Below are positions 39,159 through 47,913 of a stretch of DNA of 64,000 bases, in pieces; the first letter of the stretch is position 1, and each line of letters opens with the position of its first letter. Where the stretch lies: assembly GCA_001931535.1 (NCBI GenBank), contig CP016211.1, positions 8,727,703-8,791,702 on the forward strand, in the 5' to 3' direction. Both the position numbers and the translations under genes were made by a program. The notes beneath the pieces were generated by a model, which searched no databases, had not been told where the DNA came from, and saw only the letters and a list, made by a program, of their open reading frames with translations. Source of the stretch: Minicystis rosea. Lineage in GTDB: Bacteria; Myxococcota_A; Polyangia; Polyangiales; Polyangiaceae.

Positions 39159-42100
39159 GTGAAGCTCCTCCGCCTGCGCGTCGCCGGCCTGCGATCGTTC
39201 ACGCGCGAGACCGAGATCGATCTCGGACGCCTCGGGGAACAAGGGCTCTTCGCCATCTCGGGGCCGACGGGGGCGGGCAAGTCGACGATCCTCGACGGCA
39301 TCTTCCTGGCGCTCTTCGGCAAGTGCCCGCGCGGTGAAGCGGGCGAGTGCGTCTCCGCCGGCGCGGTGGAGCTGGCCGTGCGGCTCGAGCTCAGCCTCGA
39401 CGGCGGGCGCGAGATGGCGGTGGAGCGGCGCTTTCGCTGGAGCAAGAAGCGCAAGGCCGACCCGGGGGCGGTGGGGAGCGATCTGCGGGGCGCGCCCAAG
39501 CACCCGCCGCTGCGCATCGAAGAGCGCGAAGGCGACGCGTGGACGCCGGTGGATCTGGGCGGTCGCAAGCCGGACGAGTACCTGGCAACGCAGATCGTCA
39601 AGGTCTCCATGAGCGACTTCCAGCAGGCGGTCGTGCTCCCGCAGGGCGAGTTCGATGCGCTCCTCCGCGCCAAGCCGGCGGAGCGGCGCACGCTGGTGGC
39701 GAGCCTGTTCCGCACGGAGCACCTGGGCGCGCCGCTCATCGAAGTGCTGCGCACCCGCGAGATGACGGTGCGCAGCGAGATGGGCCGCTTGGAAGAGGCC
39801 GAGCGCGAGCTCGCGGTGAGCGACGCCGACGCCGACGCGGCCGGCGCCGCCGTCGAGGCCGCCGTGATCGAGGCCGAGGCGCGGGGCGCGGCGCGCGAAT
39901 CGTTGGAGCTCGAAGCATCGGCGCTGCGCGAGGCGCGGCGGCGGTGCGCGCTGCGCGACGAGGCCGCCGCGGCGCTGGGCACGGTGACGAAAGCGCGGGA
40001 CGCGCGCGCCGGTGATCGCGAGCGGCTCGCGCGCGGGCGGCGCGCCGCGAGCGCGCAGGCAGCAGCCGAGGAGCTCGCGCGCACGGAGAAGACCGAGGCC
40101 GAAGCCGAGGCCCGCGCGAAGCGGGCGGAAGACGAGGCGCACGCGGCCGACGTGCAACGGCGCAGCAGCGCGCGCGTGCTCGCCGAGGCGAGCGCGGCGC
40201 GGACCGCCGAGCTGCCCGGGGTGCTCTCGCAGCTCGAACGCGCGCGCCAAGCGGAAGAGCGCGGGCGCGATCTCGCGGCGCTGGATGGAGCGCGCGCGGC
40301 GCGGGACGCGGATCTATCGCGCGCGACCGCGAGCGCACGGGCAGCGGACGGCAAGCTCGCCGAGGCGCGCGCGGCGCTCGCCGAGGCGGAGGTCTTCACG
40401 CAGGCGGCGGAGGCCAAGCTCGCGGCGGCGAAGGTCGGCGAGGACGAGCGCGCCGAGGCCGTCGCGATGGCCGCGATGGCCGAGCTCCTCGGCGCGGAAG
40501 AGCGGCTCGCAGGCGTGATGGCCGCGGAGCTCGCCGCGGCGGAGGCGCTCGTCGCCGCGCGCGGGGTCGCGCTCGGCGAAGCGGAGGACGCCGCGCGCCG
40601 CGCCGAAGCCGAGGCGCACCGCGCGCACGCGGCGCGACGGCACCTGGAGATCGACGCGCAGCGCGCCGCCGAAGAGGTCGAGCGCGCCGAGCGGGCGCTC
40701 ACGGAGGCGCGCCACGCCGCCGCCGCGGCCGATCTGGCGAGCACGCTGAGGGCCGGCGATCCCTGCCCCGTCTGCGGCGCGCGCGAGCACCCGGGCGCCG
40801 ATCATCGGCTCTCGGCGATGGCCATCAGCCTGGCCGAGCGCAACGTGACGGGGGCACGGCGCGCCGCGAAGACGGCCGAGCAAGCGCGCGCGGACGCCGC
40901 GAGCGCCGCGGGCGCGCGCGACGAGGAGGCGCGATCGCGGAGCGCCCAGGTGGAGACGGCGCTCGCGGCGCGCGAAGAAGCGGCGGAGGCGCTGTCGCGA
41001 CAGCGATCGGGCGAAGCGGTCCCGCGCGCGGTGGCCGAGGCGCGGGCCACCCTCGAGCGCGTCGCCGAGCGCGCGGAGCTCAGCCTCGGCGCGATCGCGA
41101 CAGCGCGACGCGAGGCCGTGCGCGAGGAGGCGCGCCTCGCGCCGAAGGGCGCGGCGGAGGCGCGGATCGCGGCGCTCAACAAGCGCGCGCGCGAGGCCGA
41201 AGCGCAGGAGCGGACGCTCGCGGCGGCCAAGGATCGCGCGGCCCGCGCGCAACGCGATCTCGGCGCGCGCACCGAGGACGCCGAGCGCGCCGCGCGCACC
41301 GTCACGCTGGCCGAGGCCGAGGCGAAGGCCGCGGCCAAAGCCGCCGAGGCGCGGCGCGAAGAGGTGCGGGCCCTGCTGGCCGATCTGGAGCCGCGCGGAC
41401 AACGCGATCTCTTCGGAGCGAAGGCGGCCCCGCGGAGCGCGACCGCGTGGGTGATGGAGCTCTCGGCCCGCGCCGACGGGCTCACGCAACGCGAGGAGGC
41501 GGCGCGCGCCGCGGTCGAAGAGGCACGCGCGCAGAGCGAGCGCCTCGGGCTCGAAGCGCGTGAGGCCACGGTGCGGCGCGACGAGGCGCGGGCACAGAAG
41601 ACGCGGGCCCGCGCGAGCGCGGACGAAGCGATGGCCCGGGCGGGCTTCGCGAGCCTCGTGGAGCTGCGCGCGGCGCTCCTCGATCCGACCAAGCTCGCAG
41701 CGCTCGAGGAGGAGATCGAGCGGCTCGATCGGGAGCACGCGCGGCTCGCCGCCGTGCTCGCGGAGCGAGCCCGCGACGTCGAGGCCGAGGTCTCGGAAGC
41801 CCAGGCCACCGAAGCCGAGCGCGCGCGCGACGAGGCGCGGCGCGAGGCCATCGCCGCCCGCGATCGGGCCGCGCAGGCCGCGGCGCAGCGCGACGAGATC
41901 GCGCGGCGGCGGGCACGCGCGCGTGAGCTTCGCAGCAAGATCGACGAGATGGAGCCGCGGGCGAAGAGGCTCGGTCAGATCCGTCACGTGGTCGGATCCA
42001 ACCAGCTCTCGGAGCACGCCGCCGAGCGCCACTTGGAGGCCGTGACCCGCGGCGCGGCCGCGCTGCTGCGCACGTTGTCGAGCGATCGCTACGAGCTCGT

Positions 42101-42464
42101 GCGCACCGCGGACGGCGCCTTCGCGGTCGCCGACACGGCGCACGGCAAGCTGGTGCGGCCGCCGTCGACGCTCTCCGGCGGCGAGACCTTCCTCGTCTCG
42201 CTCTCGCTTTCGCTGGCGCTCTCGGAGCGGATCCAGATGGCCGGGCGCACGCGCTTCGACTTCTTCTTCCTCGACGAGGGCTTCGGCTCCTTGGATCCGG
42301 CGACGCTGGAGATCGCGCTCGGCGCGCTCGAAAAGCTGCGCGGGCCGAACCGGGTGATCGGGATGATCTCGCACGTCGGCGCCATCGAAGAGCGCATGCC
42401 ACGCCGCCTGCGGGTATGGAACGAGCGCCGCGGCGGCCCGACGATGGTCGCGCACGAGCTCTGA
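39159..42464 (+). CDS. sbcC: Exonuclease SbcC (SMC/Rad50-like ATPase)
   Basis: A 1101-residue SbcC. N-terminal ATPase half: VKLLRLRVAGLRSF start and Walker A GPTGAGKST. Two very Ala/Arg/Glu-rich coiled coils flank the zinc hook CPVCGAREHPG (Cys536 and Cys539). The C-terminal half has the ABC signature TLSGGETFLVSLSLSLALSE and Walker B FFFLDEGFGSLD, then the H-loop ISHVGAIEERMP. With SbcD it makes a nuclease that opens hairpins and processes DNA ends. GTG 39159 is chosen: GGAGG lies 7 bases upstream and the protein start matches the family. No sbcD is adjacent in the window, which is unusual. Confidence 0.93.
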   Translation: MKLLRLRVAGLRSFTRETEIDLGRLGEQGLFAISGPTGAGKSTILDGIFLALFGKCPRGEAGECVSAGAVELAVRLELSLDGGREMAVERRFRWSKKRKADPGAVGSDLRGAPKHPPLRIEEREGDAWTPVDLGGRKPDEYLATQIVKVSMSDFQQAVVLPQGEFDALLRAKPAERRTLVASLFRTEHLGAPLIEVLRTREMTVRSEMGRLEEAERELAVSDADADAAGAAVEAAVIEAEARGAARESLELEASALREARRRCALRDEAAAALGTVTKARDARAGDRERLARGRRAASAQAAAEELARTEKTEAEAEARAKRAEDEAHAADVQRRSSARVLAEASAARTAELPGVLSQLERARQAEERGRDLAALDGARAARDADLSRATASARAADGKLAEARAALAEAEVFTQAAEAKLAAAKVGEDERAEAVAMAAMAELLGAEERLAGVMAAELAAAEALVAARGVALGEAEDAARRAEAEAHRAHAARRHLEIDAQRAAEEVERAERALTEARHAAAAADLASTLRAGDPCPVCGAREHPGADHRLSAMAISLAERNVTGARRAAKTAEQARADAASAAGARDEEARSRSAQVETALAAREEAAEALSRQRSGEAVPRAVAEARATLERVAERAELSLGAIATARREAVREEARLAPKGAAEARIAALNKRAREAEAQERTLAAAKDRAARAQRDLGARTEDAERAARTVTLAEAEAKAAAKAAEARREEVRALLADLEPRGQRDLFGAKAAPRSATAWVMELSARADGLTQREEAARAAVEEARAQSERLGLEAREATVRRDEARAQKTRARASADEAMARAGFASLVELRAALLDPTKLAALEEEIERLDREHARLAAVLAERARDVEAEVSEAQATEAERARDEARREAIAARDRAAQAAAQRDEIARRRARARELRSKIDEMEPRAKRLGQIRHVVGSNQLSEHAAERHLEAVTRGAAALLRTLSSDRYELVRTADGAFAVADTAHGKLVRPPSTLSGGETFLVSLSLSLALSERIQMAGRTRFDFFFLDEGFGSLDPATLEIALGALEKLRGPNRVIGMISHVGAIEERMPRRLRVWNERRGGPTMVAHEL

Positions 42465-42498
42465 ATCAGCGGTCGAGATTCTCGAACAACAGTCTCCT

Positions 42499-42598
42499 CG
42501 TGGACGTTTACGTGGACGCTGACGCTGACGCTGACGCTGACGCTGACGTCGACGGCCCGTCGTCAGCGTCAGCGTCAGCGACCACGTCCACGTCCACG
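42499..42598. repeat. GACGCT tandem repeat folded into a long hairpin
   Basis: Five perfect GACGCT units (42515-42544) face the inverse AGCGTC units at 42565-42580; the flanks CGTGGACG.../...CGTCCACG extend the pairing, so about 40 bases on each side (42499-42549 and 42560-42598) can pair. It sits between the convergent sbcC and lipoprotein genes and probably doubles as a terminator. Confidence 0.75.
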
Positions 42599-42684
42599 AA
42601 GGGTCTTCGTCGTTCGAGAATCACGCTCGCTACGCTCGCTGATTTGGCTTCGCGTCACGGCGGCGCCCTCGATCCGCCTCGGAT

Positions 42685-43917
42685 TCAAGGCTGGAGGATG
42701 GCCACCGAGCTCACCGTCGCGCCGGTCTGCACCACGGCGAGCGCGCCGGTCGACGTGCCGGTGACGCGCACGACGGTGGCGTTCGGGACCGCGGCGACGT
42801 CGAACGCCTCGACGAGCGGCTCGCCCTTGGGCGAGAGCACACGCGCGCGCAGCGTGCCGCCTTGATGGGTGGTGGTCCACGCGAGGACCACGTCGCCGTT
42901 CGGTGCATTGGCGAGGCCGAGACCGCCGATGGGGGCGCCGGCGAAGGGCGCCACCACGAGCGGTGCGCTCACCGGCGTGCCGGTCAGGTCCAGCGGGAGG
43001 ACGGTGATCGCGCCCGCCATCGCGTTGGCGCCATTCGCCGGCGACCACGCGAGCAGCGCGCCGCCGGTCACGGGGATCAACGCCACGCGGGCGCGATCGC
43101 TGCTCAAGCCGAAGGCCGGATCTTCGAAGAGCGGAAACGCCGATGCGAGGCTCACGCCGTCGGCGGCGAACGGCTGCGCCACCACGTGGAGCGGGCAGTC
43201 GTAGCACTCGACGGGATCGGTCGACCACGCGAGCAGCATGGTTCCGCCCGGTTGATTGGCGCGGCCTTGATAGGCGACGACGTTGCTCAGCACTTTGCTC
43301 GCCGCGGGCACGCCCAAGTTGCCGACGCGAAAGAGCGTGGGCGGGTCGAAGCCCATCGGGCCGCCGAGAAACGTGAAGCCCCCGTCATCGCCGGCGAGAC
43401 CTTCACACCACGTAGCCTTGACGGTGACGCTCGGCTCGATCGGTTTGCCATCGGCGGTGAGCGGCACGAAGCGGCAGCCCATCTTCTCTTCCCACGCCAT
43501 CGCGCCGAGATCCGCGCCATGAGAGGCAATCTCGATGGCGCCGATCGAACCGAAGAATCCGCTGTGGAATTGGTTGATCGGCGGTGCGGCGGGAGAACCA
43601 TCGGCGGAGAGCCGCTGCACGTCCCACAAGACGGTGTTGGAATCGAAGCGACGCAGCCCGACCATCGCGTCGCCGTCCACGCTCGCCAGCGCGTCGAGTA
43701 TCGCTTCGCCGAGCACCGTGACCGGGCCTCCATGCCACCCGCCACCCGCGCCGCCGCTCGCACCGGCGCCCGTCGTCGCGGTGGTCTCTGCACCACCGCT
43801 GCCGCCGGTGGAATCGGGAGCAATCGTGCTCGAGGTGGTCACGGGATCGATGGTGACGACGGAGCCGGCGCAGCCGGCGACGGCGCCGCAGAGAAGGAAG
43901 GTGAGCGCGCGATGCAT
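42685..43917 (-). CDS. Propeller-like lipoprotein
   Basis: A 410-residue lipoprotein. ATG 43917 is chosen since it starts the signal MHRALTFLLCGAVAGC (lipobox AVAGC). A Thr/Gly/Ser linker (about 25-60) precedes a beta-rich domain of repeated short strands such as GAMAWEEKMGCRFVPL, TMLLAWSTDPVECYDCPLHVV, GALLAWSPANG and VVLAWTTTHQGG; the repeating LAW core suggests a propeller of about six blades. Function unknown; cell surface or periplasm. It is divergent from the 44480 gene, with the hairpin array between them. Confidence 0.7.
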   Translation of the reverse strand: MHRALTFLLCGAVAGCAGSVVTIDPVTTSSTIAPDSTGGSGGAETTATTGAGASGGAGGGWHGGPVTVLGEAILDALASVDGDAMVGLRRFDSNTVLWDVQRLSADGSPAAPPINQFHSGFFGSIGAIEIASHGADLGAMAWEEKMGCRFVPLTADGKPIEPSVTVKATWCEGLAGDDGGFTFLGGPMGFDPPTLFRVGNLGVPAASKVLSNVVAYQGRANQPGGTMLLAWSTDPVECYDCPLHVVAQPFAADGVSLASAFPLFEDPAFGLSSDRARVALIPVTGGALLAWSPANGANAMAGAITVLPLDLTGTPVSAPLVVAPFAGAPIGGLGLANAPNGDVVLAWTTTHQGGTLRARVLSPKGEPLVEAFDVAAVPNATVVRVTGTSTGALAVVQTGATVSSVAILQP

Positions 43918-44479
43918 GATGGTTGCCTCGACGACGAGGCTATCGCCGCGCATCGAAGGGACACCTTATGCGGGCCTTAATCGTGGCCCATGGTGAAGCA
44001 GCTCCGTCTGCGAAGGCGAAGCGCGGCTCGTGGTGATCGGATCGACACACCTCACCCTTGCCTGCGCTCCGGACCCGCGAGGTGTGCCGCACCTCGCCCT
44101 TCCGCGCGCTCCGGACCTGCGAGGTGTGCCGCACCTCGGGCCTCCGCCGCGCTCCGGACCTGCGAGGTGATGGACACCTCACGCCTCCGCCGCGCTCCGA
44201 ACCCACGAGGTGATGGACACCTCGCCCTCCCGCGCGCTCCGGACCCGCGAGGTGATGGACACCTCACGCCTCTGCCGCGCTCCGAACCCACGAGGTGATG
44301 GACACCTCGCCCTCCCGCGCGCTCCGGATCGGCGAGGTGTGCCGCACCTCGAGCATCTACCGCGCTCCGGACCCGCGAGGTGCGCCACATCTCGCACCTC
44401 CGCCGCCCTCCCCCGACGATTCGCAAACCTTCTGCGACGTCCGTGTCAGGAATACCCGGGTCGAATCGTAAGGATCTTC
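43918..44479. other. Divergent intergenic region carrying the hairpin array
   Basis: 562 bases between divergent genes. The centre is the 44064-44404 tandem array; the flanks (43918-44063 and 44405-44479) hold the start regions of both genes. AAGGA at 44470-44474 is the ribosome binding site of the gene starting at 44480. Frames crossing the array translate only the repeat. Confidence 0.6.
44064..44404. repeat. Eight-unit tandem array of hairpin-forming repeats
   Basis: Eight units starting at 44064, 44106, 44149, 44192, 44234, 44277, 44319 and 44362 alternate between 42 and 43 bases. Each opens with GCGCTCC and contains the palindrome CGAGGTG-N5-CACCTCG (perfect in unit 1, 44078-44096). Loops are TGCCG in units 1, 2 and 7, ATGGA in units 3-6, and the last unit is degenerate. 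Units 3-4 and 5-6 form an 85-base block duplicated with only two differences. This is not CRISPR-like: units have no unique spacers. Confidence 0.88.
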
Positions 44480-45274
44480 ATGACCGTCACCGTCAACCTC
44501 ACCCACATCTTACGACCCACCATGGCCAGCATCGCGCGCGAGATTCGCGATTTGCTCCTTGCGCGCAAGCAGGCCGGTCCCGCCGAGCCGGCGCTCGACG
44601 ATTACATTCCGCAGCTCGACGCCGTTGCCGGAGAGCTCGACACCCACGTGGAGAGCAACGCCAAGGCGTCCGCCGCCCGCGCGACCCGCGTCGCGACGCT
44701 CGACGTCGCCGACGACGAGGTCGATCGGTGGTACCGCCACGTTCACGGCTATCTCGAAGCCGAGAGCTTCAGGCGCACGGGGACATCCGGCGCGCTTGCC
44801 CTCGCGTTGCTGGAGAAGGCTTTCCCCGATGGGCTCGAGCACGTCGACGGGCGCATCGAGGACGAGAACGTCTACCTGCGCAAGTCGCTCGCCGTCTTGA
44901 AGGATGCGGAGCAGGCCGCGCACCTCGCTGCCATCGACTTCCCGGTGTCCTTCGTCGAGCGGCTCGACAAAGCGCTCGCCGCGAGCAACGCGGCCCTCGC
45001 CGACGTCGTGCAGGCCCGCGACGACAAGAGCAGCGCGGTGTCGGCCGGGCGAGACGCGGAGGACGAGTGGATCGATCTCGTGGTCCGCCTCCGCAAGTAC
45101 GTCGGCAGCCGCGGCTCGCGGAAGAGCGATCCCGCACGCTACGACGAGGGCCTCGCGCTGCTCGCGCCGCTGCTCAAGGAGCTGAAGAGGCTCCGCGCCG
45201 ACGCGACGACGCGGGCCACCAAGGCGAGGGCCAAAGCCGAAGCGGAGGCCAAGGCCAAGGCGGGGACGGGTTGA
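44480..45274 (+). CDS. Helical protein of unknown function
   Basis: A 264-residue all-helical protein with no signal or TM segment. ATG 44480 is preceded by AAGGA at 6-base spacing. It begins MTVTVNLTHILRPTMASIAR and has repeated Ala/Asp/Arg/Glu helices, including SFVERLDKALAASNAALADVVQ; the end is Lys/Ala-rich (TKARAKAEAEAKAKAGTG), like a histone-H1-type tail that could bind nucleic acid, though this is only composition. I do not recognise the family. It ends at a strong hairpin shared with the convergent lipoprotein gene. Confidence 0.65.
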   Translation: MTVTVNLTHILRPTMASIAREIRDLLLARKQAGPAEPALDDYIPQLDAVAGELDTHVESNAKASAARATRVATLDVADDEVDRWYRHVHGYLEAESFRRTGTSGALALALLEKAFPDGLEHVDGRIEDENVYLRKSLAVLKDAEQAAHLAAIDFPVSFVERLDKALAASNAALADVVQARDDKSSAVSAGRDAEDEWIDLVVRLRKYVGSRGSRKSDPARYDEGLALLAPLLKELKRLRADATTRATKARAKAEAEAKAKAGTG

Positions 45275-45314
45275 TCGGCGCGCGCCGCGCCATGCAATCG
45301 CCTTCCCCGTAGCG

Positions 45315-45340
45315 GTCACCCGCGTAGGAGCGCGGGTGAC
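45315..45340. terminator. Bidirectional hairpin between convergent genes
   Basis: GTCACCCGCG (45315-45324) and CGCGGGTGAC (45331-45340) form a perfect 10-bp stem with a TAGGAG loop, 40 bases from each stop codon (45274 plus, 45380 minus). Confidence 0.65.
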
Positions 45341-45379
45341 GAGAGCACCCCACCAACACGCCGCGCGAACGAGCCTCGG

Positions 45380-46759
45380 CTACTTGACCAGTCGCATGAG
45401 GCTCGTGCCGGCCACCCAGTAGAGAAACTTGTCGTCGAGGGCCATGGCGCCGGTGACCTGACCGGGGGGAACGATCATGGTCGGCGTCCCGCCGGCGATG
45501 GGGAATCGCATGATCTTCCGGTTCTGGCCGGAGGTCGCTCCGATGGCGACGAGCTGATAGACGTGCTGCGCGTCGGCGGCCGACATGACCGAGTACGACT
45601 CCGCAGAGGTGGCGATGGTGCTCGTCGTCCCCGAGCCGAGCTCGAGGGCCATGAGCGTCTCGTTCGACGAGGGATCGAGGGTGGGGTCGACGAACCAGAA
45701 CAGCTTGCCGGCGTTGCTGGTGATCGTTTGCGGGATGCCCGATCCGTCGACGAGCGTCGCGTCGCTCCCGCCCTTGGGGACGCGCACGAGCTTGTAGCTG
45801 TTCGGGATGGGGAGATCGCCGCGACCGTACACGTCCGTCGCGCTCGCGAAGATGCGCGGGACGGCGCCGGTGCCGTCCACCGGATGAAAGTGATCGTCCG
45901 GCGTGAGCGCGACCGGCGTTCCGCCCGACTTCGAGAGCTTGAAGAGCGCGTTGGGGTGGGCCGGCGAGGTCCAGGCGCTCGCCCAATAGACGTTGTCGGC
46001 ATCGACGGTCATCGCCGCGGGCGGCGGAGGGTTCAGGGCGAGCACCTGCGCGACCGCGCTGACCTTGTCGAGCTTGACGATGGCCAGCTTGCCGTTGTTC
46101 GCCCCGGAGACGAATTGGACGTACGTGTAGAAGAAATTGTCGTCGAGGGCGAAGGCCGTCATCTCTCCGACGGCGTCGGCGAAGCAGAGGGGAGCGCTCG
46201 CGCCGCCGGCGACGGGGAAGCGGTTGATGCAGTTGAGGCCCCCCGCGCCGTAGACGTGGGTTCCATCGCTGATCATCTCCCCCGCGTAGTTCGCCTTCGA
46301 GCCCAGGTCGCCGATCGCCACCGGCTGGCAGACGCCGGCGTGGCAGGCGCCGCCGGCGCAATCGTGGCCACAACCACCGCAGTGCTGGGGCGACTCGAGC
46401 ACGTTGGCTTCGCAGCCGTTGCCGGCGTTGCCGTCGCAGTCGGCGAGCGGCGCGGTGCACGCGAAGCCGCCCGACGAGGAGCTCCCGCTCGACGAGGAGC
46501 TGCCGCTCGACGAAGAGCTGCTCGACGACGTGCCGCCGCCGCAGCCCGAGCACACGCCGAGCGACGCGCCGTCATCGCTGCACAGCTGCACGCCCTGGCC
46601 CCCACCGGGGCACGCGCACTCGACCTGCGCGCCGGGCGTGCAGTCGGCGCTCGTCCCGCTGGAGCAACCGAAGCCCCCCAGGAACGACGACAGGAGCACG
46701 GCGGCCCATCGCCCCGCCGCCGGAGATCCACCTCGATGCACACCAGAGCTCTTCACCAC
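45380..46759 (-). CDS. Ser-linker, Cys-module, propeller lipoprotein
   Basis: A 459-residue lipoprotein starting at GTG 46759 (or the adjacent GTG 46756), with AAGGAG 8 bases upstream. Signal ends SFLGGFGC. A Cys-rich segment, a Ser-rich linker with 5-8-residue Ser runs and the module CDGNAGNGCEANVLESPQHC GGCGHDC follow; this CDGN..NGCE...CGxCGxxC module is frequent in myxobacterial and other deltaproteobacterial surface proteins. Residues about 150-455 are a propeller-like beta domain (VYWASAWTSPAHPNALFKL, LFWFVDPTLDPSSNETLM, FLYWVAGTSLMRL). Function unknown; surface exposure is inference. Upstream in-frame ATGs would read across unlike sequence. Confidence 0.72.
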   Translation of the reverse strand: MVKSSGVHRGGSPAAGRWAAVLLSSFLGGFGCSSGTSADCTPGAQVECACPGGGQGVQLCSDDGASLGVCSGCGGGTSSSSSSSSGSSSSSGSSSSGGFACTAPLADCDGNAGNGCEANVLESPQHCGGCGHDCAGGACHAGVCQPVAIGDLGSKANYAGEMISDGTHVYGAGGLNCINRFPVAGGASAPLCFADAVGEMTAFALDDNFFYTYVQFVSGANNGKLAIVKLDKVSAVAQVLALNPPPPAAMTVDADNVYWASAWTSPAHPNALFKLSKSGGTPVALTPDDHFHPVDGTGAVPRIFASATDVYGRGDLPIPNSYKLVRVPKGGSDATLVDGSGIPQTITSNAGKLFWFVDPTLDPSSNETLMALELGSGTTSTIATSAESYSVMSAADAQHVYQLVAIGATSGQNRKIMRFPIAGGTPTMIVPPGQVTGAMALDDKFLYWVAGTSLMRLVK

Positions 46760-47060
46760 GCCGCGGCGCTCCTTTCTTGGACGCAGACCGTCGGGCGGCG
46801 CAGGCACTCGCCGCGCCAGCCAGAGAGCCGGCGTCGCAGCGATCACGGCTGGGCGACGGTCGATCCGATCCTGCGCAGTCCGGTTCGTTGTCGCGCAACT
46901 TGCGCTGAAGCGAAGCACCGGCAGGTCACCGCCGGCGTAGCCCGCGCCGGAGAACGGAGGTGCGGCGGCCACCACGAGCGACGAGAAGACCTCGCGACGC
47001 ACACGATCGCCCCTCGCGGCGCGCTGTCCGCTCGTGCGCGGCAGGCGTAGGCTCGCGCGC
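46760..47060. other. Divergent intergenic region
   Basis: About 300 bases between the start codons of the propeller lipoprotein (minus) and the dienelactone hydrolase (plus). It should hold both promoters; I see no convincing -35/-10 pair, repeat or RNA. Confidence 0.4.
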
Positions 47061-47798
47061 ATGCAGACGCGAGAGATCGACATCGCCACGCCCGACGGCG
47101 CCATGAGCGCGTACGAGATCCTCCCCGACGGCGAGGGCCGGCGCCCGGCGATCGTCTTCGTGATGGATGGCCTCGGCTACCGCGACGCGCTGAAGACGAT
47201 GGCGGAGCGGCTCGCGAGCCACGGCTACCACGTGCTCTTGCCGGACCTCTATCACCGCGTGGGCAAGCACGTGCACTTCGAGCCCGAGGTGATGATGCAT
47301 GCCGAGAAGATGGGCGAGATGCGCAAGCTCCTCGGCAGCCACACGCCGGACATGATGATGAGCGACGTGGCCGCGTGTCTCGACGTGCTCGCCTCGCGCG
47401 CGGACGTGGACGCGAAGCGCGTGGGCGCGGTCGGCTACTGCATGGGGGGTCGCCATGCGTTCATCGCGGCGACGCGCTTCCCCGATCGATTGCGCGCGAC
47501 GGCGTCGATCCATCCGGGCGGCATCGTCACGGCCGACGCGGCGAGCCCGCACCTCTCGGCGGGCTCCGCCGCGGCGCGCATGTACTTCGGCATCGCGAAG
47601 GACGATGTCTTCTTCACCAGGGAGCAGGCGGACACGCTCCAGCAGACGCTCGCCGCGCTCGGCAAGCGCTTCCAGATCGAGCACTACGAGGCGCGCCACG
47701 GGTGGGCCGTGAACGGCACGCCGGTGTACGACGAGGCGGAAGCGGAGCGCCATTGGAAGGCGATCCTCGCGCTCTTCGCGGAAGAGCTCGGCGCGTAG
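47061..47798 (+). CDS. Dienelactone hydrolase family protein
   Basis: A 245-residue alpha/beta-hydrolase of the dienelactone hydrolase family. The nucleophile elbow is GYCMGG with Cys in the nucleophile position, as in carboxymethylenebutenolidase; the His is in ARHGWAV near residue 213 and an Asp in GIAKDDVF. It is cytoplasmic. It may hydrolyse dienelactones or related esters; no aromatic-degradation genes are near, so the physiological substrate is open. ATG 47061 starts the conserved REIDIATPDGAMSAY segment. Confidence 0.87.
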   Translation: MQTREIDIATPDGAMSAYEILPDGEGRRPAIVFVMDGLGYRDALKTMAERLASHGYHVLLPDLYHRVGKHVHFEPEVMMHAEKMGEMRKLLGSHTPDMMMSDVAACLDVLASRADVDAKRVGAVGYCMGGRHAFIAATRFPDRLRATASIHPGGIVTADAASPHLSAGSAAARMYFGIAKDDVFFTREQADTLQQTLAALGKRFQIEHYEARHGWAVNGTPVYDEAEAERHWKAILALFAEELGA

Positions 47799-47857
47799 CG
47801 GTCACGCCGTCGACGGCACTCCACGATCGACGCGATCCGCGCGTCGAGCACCTCGCG

Positions 47858-47883
47858 GTGGGCGACGCGTCGCCGTCGCCCAC
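47858..47883. terminator. Bidirectional hairpin between convergent genes
   Basis: GTGGGCGACG (47858-47867) and CGTCGCCCAC (47874-47883) form a perfect 10-bp stem with a CGTCGC loop, between the stops at 47798 (plus) and 47914 (minus). Confidence 0.6.
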
Positions 47884-47913
47884 GCACTCGGCGCGCTCAC
47901 GTTGCGTGCGCGA

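Noticed and set aside
44064..44404. CRISPR array
   Set aside because: Units are contiguous and nearly identical with no unique spacers, each holds a palindrome, and no cas genes are near.
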